A stretch of DNA of 5,213 bases, taken from positions 1 to 5,213 of the forward strand of contig CAUTVF010000060.1 of assembly GCA_963541805.1 (NCBI GenBank), read 5' to 3'. Shown piece by piece: positions 1 to 4,774 of this stretch. The stretch comes from CAUTVF01 sp963541805 (GTDB taxonomy: Bacteria; Pseudomonadota; Alphaproteobacteria; Rs-D84; CASDRH01). The notes beneath the pieces are model-generated. The model searched no databases. It was not told the DNA's origin and saw only the letters and a list, made by a program, of their open reading frames with translations. Position numbers and translations under genes: made by a program. Position 1 is the stretch's first letter; each line of letters starts with the position of its first letter.

Positions 1-37
1 CCCCCACACCCCCCCCCCCCCCCCGCCGCGGCCCACC
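1..37. other. C-rich low-complexity block, probable contig-end artefact
   Basis: The first 37 bases are almost entirely C with a few G and A. This is wholly unlike the AT-rich remainder of the window, which is only about 30% GC. In the reading frame of the following gene it would encode mainly proline, which does not fit the start of a specificity-subunit domain. I read it as a sequencing or assembly artefact at a contig end (homopolymer or dark-cycle type reads) rather than genomic sequence. A real phase-variable homopolymer tract is possible but less likely, because the tract is impure and changes to normal sequence abruptly. Confidence 0.7.
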
Positions 38-556
38 TATAAAGAATTTTTCATTGGAGATGTTTTTAATATTACGTCAACCAGTAGTGGTATAGATAAA
101 AATAAGTTAATCGGTGGATCTGGCAAAATTCCATACGTAACAAGAAGCGAAATAGATAATGGAATTAATTTATTTATATCTGATGTTCAAGATTCAAAAT
201 ATAAAAAAGACCCCGGTAATGTAATAACAATCGGACTTGATACTCAAACAGTTTTTTACCAGCAAAATACCTTTTATACAGGTGAAAAAGTACAAATTTT
301 ATACAATAAGAATTTAAATAAATACAATGCTATGTTTTTGATACCTTTTTTAAAATTGCAAATGTACAAATTTATTTGGGGCAAAGGGGCAAGTTTAGTT
401 AGGTTAAATAAAACGAAAATATTACTTCCGATCGATCAAAATAATGAACCGGATTGGCAATTTATGGAAGAGGTTTGTAAAAATATAGAATCAAAAAAGA
501 TCATTGAAATTGTGCAAGGTTTAAGCACAATTCATAATCCACAAGTGCATATTTAA
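38..556 (+). CDS. Restriction-modification DNA specificity subunit, C-terminal part (5' truncated)
   Basis: This is the last 172 codons of a gene whose 5' part is lost at the window edge. The open frame runs without interruption from the TAT at 38 to TAA at 554-556; the first in-frame ATG (332) is internal and not a credible start. It begins with YKEFFIGDVFNIT and continues with IPYVTRSEIDNGI, GNVITIGLDTQTVFYQ and FYTGEKVQIL. It ends with a helical stretch containing KILLPI and EPDWQFMEEV. This order is what I know from target-recognition domains of the type I S subunit family (Methylase_S), particularly the form in BcgI-like and type IIG systems, where EPDWQFMEEY follows the domain. Such subunits choose the DNA sequence that the partner methyltransferase and nuclease act on. 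The methyltransferase, if present, should lie left of the window. Whether this is a separate S protein or the tail of a fused methylase cannot be told. The last dozen residues are not family-specific. It converges on the lspA operon with 6 bp between stops. Confidence 0.82.
   Translation, partial: YKEFFIGDVFNITSTSSGIDKNKLIGGSGKIPYVTRSEIDNGINLFISDVQDSKYKKDPGNVITIGLDTQTVFYQQNTFYTGEKVQILYNKNLNKYNAMFLIPFLKLQMYKFIWGKGASLVRLNKTKILLPIDQNNEPDWQFMEEVCKNIESKKIIEIVQGLSTIHNPQVHI
508..532 (-). terminator. Perfect 8-bp inverted repeat, candidate terminator for the lspA operon
   Basis: AATTGTGC at 508-515 is exactly complementary in reverse to GCACAATT at 525-532, with a 9-base loop. The hairpin lies inside the 3' end of the specificity-subunit gene and would start 30 bases after the lspA stop codon on the minus strand. 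Read on the minus strand, a run of six T (498 down to 493) follows the stem after 9 bases. That is further than in a canonical rho-independent terminator, and the stem has only three G:C pairs. It may therefore be a weak terminator, an RNA-stabilising hairpin or chance. It is the only good hairpin I found near the convergent gene ends. Confidence 0.35.
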
Positions 557-562
557 TATAAT

Positions 563-1111
563 TTATTTTTTAGAAATATGTTTCTTATTTTCAATAATTT
601 TTATTATTATGAATAAAAAAACACCTAAACTTATACATGTATCGGCAAAATTAAATGCCGGCCAATGATAACCCATTATATGAAAATCCAAAAAATCTAT
701 GACTGATCCAAAACGCAGACGATCTATCACATTTCCAATTGCTCCAGAAATTATAAAAGTAAGTACAATTTTAGAATTTAATTTTTTTTCTTCGTGAATT
801 AATTGTAAGACAAACATAACAATCAATATTGCAACAATTGATAATGCCCATCGCATCATTGGATTATTATTGCTTAACATTGAAAAACTGATTCCTTTGT
901 TGTGGACAAGTACTAAATTAAAAAAACTTGTTACTCGCCCAAAAATCATTCCAACAATTTTAAAATTAGATTCAAAATATAATTTAAAAAAATCCCCATA
1001 TCCAAGATAGATAATTAATTGTTTTGTTAAAATATCTATAAATAATAAAAAGCTAAAAATAGATAATAATATACGTTTACTTGTCCAAAAATTTTTATTA
1101 AAAATTGACAT
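563..1111 (-). CDS. lspA: Lipoprotein signal peptidase (signal peptidase II)
   Basis: This integral inner-membrane aspartyl protease cleaves the signal peptide of prolipoproteins at the lipobox after diacylglyceryl transfer. I chose the ATG at 1111 (182 residues, MSIFNKNFW), 19 bp after the trpS stop. An in-frame TTG at 1141 would give 192 residues but overlaps trpS and has no ribosome binding site; the ATG has only a weak AAAGAT upstream. Counting from the ATG, the first membrane helix (about 13-34) includes the conserved D26 of DILTKQ. FFNLVLVHNKGISFSM (63-78) is the conserved Asn-x-Gly-x-x-Phe region, and GNVIDRLRFG covers 126-135. The catalytic aspartates are D139 (SVIDF) and D157 (FNFADT), 18 residues apart, close to the 19 between the pair in the Pseudomonas enzyme. 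Three further helices lie at about 87-105, 114-128 and 158-172. The stretch between helix 1 and the FFN motif seems somewhat longer than usual. The sequence around FLDFH and HWPAFN resembles alphaproteobacterial LspA. It is the last gene of the leftward cluster. Confidence 0.96.
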   Translation of the reverse strand: MSIFNKNFWTSKRILLSIFSFLLFIDILTKQLIIYLGYGDFFKLYFESNFKIVGMIFGRVTSFFNLVLVHNKGISFSMLSNNNPMMRWALSIVAILIVMFVLQLIHEEKKLNSKIVLTFIISGAIGNVIDRLRFGSVIDFLDFHIMGYHWPAFNFADTCISLGVFLFIIIKIIENKKHISKK

Positions 1112-1130
1112 GTTATTAATCTTTAACAAT

Positions 1131-2141
1131 TTACATTCCAATTATTGATTTAACTTTATTTAAATTTTGCGCTGCAATGCTTCTGACTTTTTCAGCCCCA
1201 CTTTGTAATAAATCTTCTATTTCTTTATCAGGGACATTACAATAATAATTATATTTTTCAAAAAATACTTTAAAATATTCAATTGATTTGTCTGCAAGTA
1301 TCTTTTTTGCATCCCCATATCCCATTTTCCCATCACGTAAATTATCGCCAAATGTTGCGACCTCTTCTTTAGAAGCAAATATTTTATATATTTTATAAAT
1401 ATAATTATCTTCGAAATCTGGTTTAATCTCGTTTGGAAGTCTACTGTCTGTTTTAATTCCCATAACAATTTTTTTAATCGTTTTCGGATCTTCAAAAATT
1501 GGAATAATATTTCCATATGATTTACTCATCTTGCGGCCATCAATCCCGGGAAGTTCTATATTGTTTTGTGTAAATCCATTTGGTAAAGCAAAAATATTCG
1601 TTTTATAATTATTATTAAAATATCCGGCAATATCCCGCATCATTTCGATGTGCTGTGTTTGATCCTTTCCAACAGGGACAAGCATATTTTTATTAATACT
1701 AAATAATAAAACATCTGCTGCCATCAAAATAGGATATGTGTATAATCCCATGTTGACATTGTTATCATTTCCATCCTTTTCCAAAATTGCTTTGTATGCA
1801 TGTGCCCTGTTCATTAATCCTTTTGGGGTAAATGGATTTAAAATTGTCTGTAATTCAAAAATTTCTTGAATATCAGATTGTTTATAAAAATATGTTTTAT
1901 TCGTATCTAATCCTAAAGCTAAATATACCCTTGCAATATTTAACACATAACTTCGTAATAATTTTGGATCTTTTAATCCATTTAATGCATGGTAATCTGC
2001 AATGAAAACAAAAGAACCTGCAAAGTCAGATGAATTTGCAAGTTCAATTATTGGTTTAATCGCGCCAACATAATTGCCAAGGTGTAAAATTCCAGTTGGC
2101 TTAATACCGGTTAAAACATATGGCTGTTGCGATTTCTCCAT
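1131..2141 (-). CDS. trpS: Tryptophanyl-tRNA synthetase
   Basis: This cytoplasmic class Ic synthetase charges tRNA-Trp with tryptophan using ATP. The product is 336 residues, the normal length for bacterial TrpS. The N-terminal PTGILHLGN (15-23) holds the HIGH-type signature HLGN. MAADVLLF (140-147) and VPVGKDQTQH (155-164) form the conserved tryptophan and ATP pocket. LPGIDGRKMSKSYGN (197-211) carries an intact KMSKS loop (204-208). The C-terminal third is the helical tRNA-anticodon region. The LPG-DGRKMSKSYGN form and PFTPKGLMNRAHAYK differ from the type I recall in most Alphaproteobacteria (GTKKMSKSD), so the gene may have a different ancestry from lspA. The ATG at 2141 follows the stop codon of the lysine-rich gene after 2 bases. 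No Shine-Dalgarno sequence is visible before it, only an A-rich run, so it is probably translated by coupling to that gene. No T-box or leader peptide is seen. Confidence 0.97.
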   Translation of the reverse strand: MEKSQQPYVLTGIKPTGILHLGNYVGAIKPIIELANSSDFAGSFVFIADYHALNGLKDPKLLRSYVLNIARVYLALGLDTNKTYFYKQSDIQEIFELQTILNPFTPKGLMNRAHAYKAILEKDGNDNNVNMGLYTYPILMAADVLLFSINKNMLVPVGKDQTQHIEMMRDIAGYFNNNYKTNIFALPNGFTQNNIELPGIDGRKMSKSYGNIIPIFEDPKTIKKIVMGIKTDSRLPNEIKPDFEDNYIYKIYKIFASKEEVATFGDNLRDGKMGYGDAKKILADKSIEYFKVFFEKYNYYCNVPDKEIEDLLQSGAEKVRSIAAQNLNKVKSIIGM

Positions 2142-2143
2142 AA

Positions 2144-2674
2144 TTATTTTTTTGATGCTGGTTTTTTCTTAGCAACCACTTTAACAGATTTAACCGCTTT
2201 TACTGGTTTTGTTGTTGGTTTTGTTGCAATCTTTTTTGTAACTACTTTTTTTGCCGGGGCCTTTGCCACAGCTTTTACCGGTATCTTAACAATTTTCTTT
2301 GCCAAAGGAGCCGTTTTTTCAATTTTTTTCGCTTTTACAGTTTTAGTAACTGGTTTCTTTGAAGCAACTTTTTTACTTACTTCTTTTTTTGCAACTACCT
2401 TTGCTTTTAAGACTGGCTTTACAGTTTTGCTTGCCTTGGACATACTTTTAGCAGTAACAACTTTACTTACTTTTTTATCTTGTGTTTTTTTAGCAAGTGG
2501 TTTTACATCCTTTTTATTTTTAACCGATGCTTTTGTTACGACAGTTTTACTTGCAACCTTTGTAGCTACCTTTTTTACAGGGACCTTTGCAGTTACTTTT
2601 TTAACAGTACTTTTTTCATTTATTTTCTTTTTTGTATCTTTTCCTGATACGGTCTTAAATAATTTACTAAACAT
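2144..2674 (-). CDS. Lysine-rich histone H1-like low-complexity protein
   Basis: The product is 176 residues, of which about 60 are lysine (about a third) and most others Val, Ala, Thr, Ser and Pro. There is no Arg, His, Cys, Trp or Tyr, and only six acidic residues. Apart from the start MFSKLFKTVSGKD, the chain is a loose repeat of units such as KKVATK, KKVVTKK, VKAVAKAPAK and KPTTKPVKAVK, with lysine every three or four residues. No folded domain or membrane segment is visible. The composition resembles the lysine/alanine tails of bacterial H1-like proteins (chlamydial HC2, Bordetella BpH1, AlgP/AlgR3), which bind DNA non-specifically. A role in binding DNA or RNA is inferred from composition only, and such sequences converge easily. 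The ATG at 2674 is supported by AAGGAG at 2686-2681, six bases upstream. The gene sits between a membrane protein with a similar lysine-rich tail and trpS, whose start is 2 bp past its stop. Reading on the opposite strand is open but is a composition shadow. Confidence 0.85.
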   Translation of the reverse strand: MFSKLFKTVSGKDTKKKINEKSTVKKVTAKVPVKKVATKVASKTVVTKASVKNKKDVKPLAKKTQDKKVSKVVTAKSMSKASKTVKPVLKAKVVAKKEVSKKVASKKPVTKTVKAKKIEKTAPLAKKIVKIPVKAVAKAPAKKVVTKKIATKPTTKPVKAVKSVKVVAKKKPASKK

Positions 2675-2680
2675 GTTACT

Positions 2681-2686
2681 CTCCTT
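2681..2686 (-). promoter_or_regulatory. Strong ribosome binding site of the lysine-rich gene
   Basis: AAGGAG on the minus strand, six bases before the ATG at 2674, is a near-ideal Shine-Dalgarno sequence. It fixes the start and suggests high expression, in contrast to the weak or absent sites before trpS and lspA downstream. The surrounding 41-bp gap (2675-2715) is almost pure A and T and contains TATATT/TATTAT strings that could serve as a -10 box. I see no matching -35, so an internal promoter here is not claimed. Confidence 0.7.
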
Positions 2687-2715
2687 ATTAGTTATTAAAA
2701 TAATATAAAAATAAA

Positions 2716-3360
2716 CTATCTCCTCTTTATTTGTGCATTTTTAGCAACTTTCTTTTTACTGTCTTTCTTTTTAGAAAGGGCTTGCTTTGAATTTGTAACT
2801 TTTTTCGTCGACATAGAAGCGAAAATTGATCTTTTTGTTGTGGTTTTTCCGACTGATTTTATATTTAATTTGTAACAATTCCTCAAATGTAAAAACGCTG
2901 CTATTTGTACATAATATGAATAAAATACGGATATTATAAAAATTGTTACAATTTCATAAGTTTTTACAATTATTGTCTCGCCGGTAAATCCTTTGAGAAG
3001 CACAAATAAAATTGTTAACCATACTACAATAGCAACGGTTCTAATCATTGACACAAACTTAAATGCAAAATATCTTGCAATCAAATCTTTATTATCTGCT
3101 TCCCGATTTAATTTGTATGCATACAGCATAATCATAAGTGTAAAAAACAGCTCAATTGTCGCTGTTACTACAGTTACAGTTTCTGATAAAGCACTCCATG
3201 CTGGGCTGTTTTTGATATCTAATCCTGGGATTATTAATCTTAATAGTAAACCAAAAAGAGTAAAAAATGCTGGAATAAAAACGTACATCAATTTTTGCTT
3301 TTCAGTTATCTTATTATCTACAAAATCACTTGCTAATTTTTTATATTTCCAGAAATACAT
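2716..3360 (-). CDS. Four-helix membrane protein with lysine-rich C-terminal tail, function unknown
   Basis: I do not recognise this 214-residue protein. It has an N-terminal basic amphipathic stretch (1-23), then four hydrophobic segments at about 24-46, 60-83, 101-123 and 135-158. From about 160 to the end there is a hydrophilic tail with some 15 lysines and three terminal-region arginines, ending KNAQIKRR. With an even number of helices and very basic ends, both termini should face the cytoplasm by the positive-inside rule. The first 160 residues show no motif that I can tie to a transporter or enzyme; E70 in helix 2 and charged residues at 88-96 between helices 2 and 3 are visible. The tail has the same Lys/Ser/Thr/Val/Ala character as the whole product of the next gene, which suggests related function or recombination between the two. 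The start is supported by AGAGGAG at 3373-3367, which lies across the stop codon of the TPR gene, so the two are probably co-translated. Confidence 0.85.
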   Translation of the reverse strand: MYFWKYKKLASDFVDNKITEKQKLMYVFIPAFFTLFGLLLRLIIPGLDIKNSPAWSALSETVTVVTATIELFFTLMIMLYAYKLNREADNKDLIARYFAFKFVSMIRTVAIVVWLTILFVLLKGFTGETIIVKTYEIVTIFIISVFYSYYVQIAAFLHLRNCYKLNIKSVGKTTTKRSIFASMSTKKVTNSKQALSKKKDSKKKVAKNAQIKRR

Positions 3361-3363
3361 GAC

Positions 3364-4299
3364 TTACTCCTCTTTTGTATCTTTGATCTCTGTTTCATCA
3401 CTGTTTTTATTTCCAATTTTACTTTTTAACTTTTGTAAAAATTTTATACTTCGCTCAGCTGATAATTTTTTATGTCCAAATTCATTTAATACAATTTGAC
3501 TATAAAATTTAATTGCATTATCGAACAATCTTAATTTTGAAAAACAAGTACCAAGTCCATTATAAGACTCGTAATTATATCCGCCATTCATCATATTTAC
3601 TTTTGAATATACTTCAATTGCTTTTTCAAATTGCTCCATCTTTTGATAAGTATAACCTTTACTGGTCATTGCTTTTACATTTTTTGGATCAAACTCCAAT
3701 ATTTTATCAAAACATACAATTGCTTGATCATACATTTTTAATTTTTGCAAAGTTATTCCTTTTGAATTCCACGCTTTAATATTTGTTGGATCAATCTCAA
3801 ATACTCTATCAAAACACTCAATTGCTTTTTCATACTCTCCCATCTTTTGATATGAGACCCCCTTACTAATTAAGGAAGTAACATTTTTTGGATTTTTTGC
3901 TAACACTGTATCAAAACAAGAATTTGCATCTTCAAATTTTAATAATTTCTGTAAAATCATTCCTTTATTTTGATATGCATCCATATATGTTGGTTTGAAT
4001 CTTATTAACATATCAAAACAGATAAGAGCTGCTTCGTAATTTCCCATTAACGACAACACAAGTCCCTTATTGTTACTTGCATTACTTGATGGGTCTAAAC
4101 TAATTGCTTTATCATAACATTCAATAGCTTTGTTATAATCCTTTAAACGTTGATAAGTAAATCCCAAAGCATTCCACAACTTTTCTTGAAATTTATCTTC
4201 TTCAATTGCCTCTTCAAAACATTTTTTTGCATCATTAAAATTATTTATATCTAAAAGTTTATTTCCCTTCTTATATAAATTATCCGTGTTCTCTGACAT
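3364..4299 (-). CDS. Tetratricopeptide repeat protein (eight TPRs)
   Basis: The 311-residue product is almost entirely TPR repeats of 33-34 residues, at about 7-40, 41-73, 74-107, 108-141, 142-175, 176-209, 210-243 and 244-276. A charged tail ending in DTKEE follows. Typical repeat text is WNALGFTYQRLKDYNKAIEC and SKGVSYQKMGEYEKAIECFD, each ending in DP-N. There is no signal peptide or membrane helix, so it should be a cytoplasmic protein-protein interaction scaffold; the partner is unknown. Six repeats have a cysteine at the same place in helix B (C27, C61, C94, C128, C162, C196), and repeats 7 and 8 are more divergent. The ATG at 4299 is preceded by AAGGAAG (4310-4304). The stop lies only 3 bp before the membrane-protein gene, which argues for a joint role. 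Repeat similarity makes assignment to any named TPR protein unsafe. Confidence 0.93.
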   Translation of the reverse strand: MSENTDNLYKKGNKLLDINNFNDAKKCFEEAIEEDKFQEKLWNALGFTYQRLKDYNKAIECYDKAISLDPSSNASNNKGLVLSLMGNYEAALICFDMLIRFKPTYMDAYQNKGMILQKLLKFEDANSCFDTVLAKNPKNVTSLISKGVSYQKMGEYEKAIECFDRVFEIDPTNIKAWNSKGITLQKLKMYDQAIVCFDKILEFDPKNVKAMTSKGYTYQKMEQFEKAIEVYSKVNMMNGGYNYESYNGLGTCFSKLRLFDNAIKFYSQIVLNEFGHKKLSAERSIKFLQKLKSKIGNKNSDETEIKDTKEE

Positions 4300-4323
4300 A
4301 TTACTTCCTTAACTGTATTCATA

Positions 4324-4653
4324 TTATTTTAATTTAACTGCTGTTCCATAAACAAGAATCTCTGCAGCTGTTGGCATGATAGCTGATGTCGAAAAGCGAA
4401 TCCCAACAATTGCATCTGCTCCAAGTTTTTTAGCGGCATTTACCATTTCCATTGTTGCTCTGTCCCTTGCATCTGCTAACAATTTTGTATATGATTTTAT
4501 TTCTCCGCCAATCATACCCTTAAAGCTTGCTGCAATATCTTTGAAAACATTTTTTGCTTGAACGGTACTCCCTTGAACCAGGCCTAGGACCGACTTTATA
4601 GACTGACCATAAATACCATCAGTTGTTGTTAAAATTATATTTTTTTTATTCAT
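4324..4653 (-). CDS. YbjQ/UPF0145 family protein
   Basis: This complete 109-residue protein matches the small YbjQ (UPF0145) family, which is usually about 105-110 residues long. Recognisable features in order are ILTTTDGI-G (7-16), VLGLVQGSTVQAKN (22-35), IGGEIKSYTKLLADARD (48-64), AAKKLGADAIVGIRF (73-87) and the C-terminal AAEILVYGTAV (96-106). The family is sometimes called heavy-metal-binding on structural grounds; its biochemical function is not established, and I see no His/Cys metal cluster in this copy (it has no Cys or His). It forms homo-oligomers in known structures. It is probably the first gene of the leftward operon, 24 bp before the TPR gene. The ATG has only a weak TAGG (4662-4659) upstream. 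A candidate extended -10 promoter lies at 4682-4707. Confidence 0.92.
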   Translation of the reverse strand: MNKKNIILTTTDGIYGQSIKSVLGLVQGSTVQAKNVFKDIAASFKGMIGGEIKSYTKLLADARDRATMEMVNAAKKLGADAIVGIRFSTSAIMPTAAEILVYGTAVKLK

Positions 4654-4681
4654 ATTAACCTAAAAACTAATACTAGGTTTG

Positions 4682-4707
4682 AGTATAACATAAAATGTTT
4701 TAAACAA
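4682..4707 (-). promoter_or_regulatory. Candidate promoter of the leftward operon
   Basis: On the minus strand TATACT (4687-4682) is preceded by TGT, giving an extended -10 (TGnTATACT). TTGTTT stands at 4707-4702 as a possible -35, but the spacing is only 14 bp instead of about 17, so the extended -10 is the stronger argument. Transcription would start near 4675 and leave a leader of about 22 bases before the ATG at 4653. A short inverted repeat, AACAT-AAA-ATGTT (4687-4699), lies between the two boxes and could be an operator, but 5-bp arms in such AT-rich DNA can arise by chance. Confidence 0.45.
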
Positions 4708-4740
4708 AAAATGAAAAGTGATTATTTTTTATCAAAAATA

Positions 4741-4766
4741 TTGTTTTTAAATTTTTTTTATATACT
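4741..4766 (+). promoter_or_regulatory. Candidate promoter of uvrB, implying a leaderless transcript
   Basis: TATACT at 4761-4766 is a good -10 box. It ends only 8 bases before the uvrB ATG at 4775, so transcription would begin at or within about two bases of the start codon. No Shine-Dalgarno sequence precedes the ATG (TTTTAGTAC), which fits a leaderless mRNA. TTGTTT at 4741-4746 is a possible -35 but is 14 bp away, the same odd spacing as in the divergent promoter. I see no SOS box of the enterobacterial type (CTGT-N8-ACAG) or the alphaproteobacterial type (GTTC-N7-GTTC) here. Confidence 0.4.
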
Positions 4767-4774
4767 TTTAGTAC

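Noticed and set aside
332..556. A separate 74-residue gene starting at the ATG at 332
   Set aside because: The frame continues upstream without a stop to 38 and the upstream part carries the conserved specificity-domain motifs, so the ATG is internal.
572..585. AGAAA-TATG-TTTCT hairpin at the lspA 3' end as a bidirectional terminator
   Set aside because: The stem is only 5 bp with one G:C pair and lies within coding sequence; this is too weak to separate from chance.
1112..1141. TTG at 1141 as the lspA start
   Set aside because: It overlaps trpS and has no ribosome binding site; the ATG at 1111 gives a normal 182-residue LspA beginning just before the first membrane helix.
1217..1516. A 99-codon minus-strand frame inside trpS
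   Set aside because: It lies in another frame of a clearly functional synthetase, including sequence next to the KMSKS region, and has low-complexity Lys/Ile composition.
2127..2708. A 193-codon open frame on the plus strand, rich in Phe, Thr, Leu and Ala, covering the lysine-rich gene
   Set aside because: It is the reverse complement of lysine-rich coding sequence (AAA read as TTT), has no ribosome binding site and overlaps a gene with an excellent one.
2993..3499. A 168-codon open frame on the plus strand
   Set aside because: It is antisense to both the membrane-protein and TPR genes, spans their junction and shows no recognisable domain.
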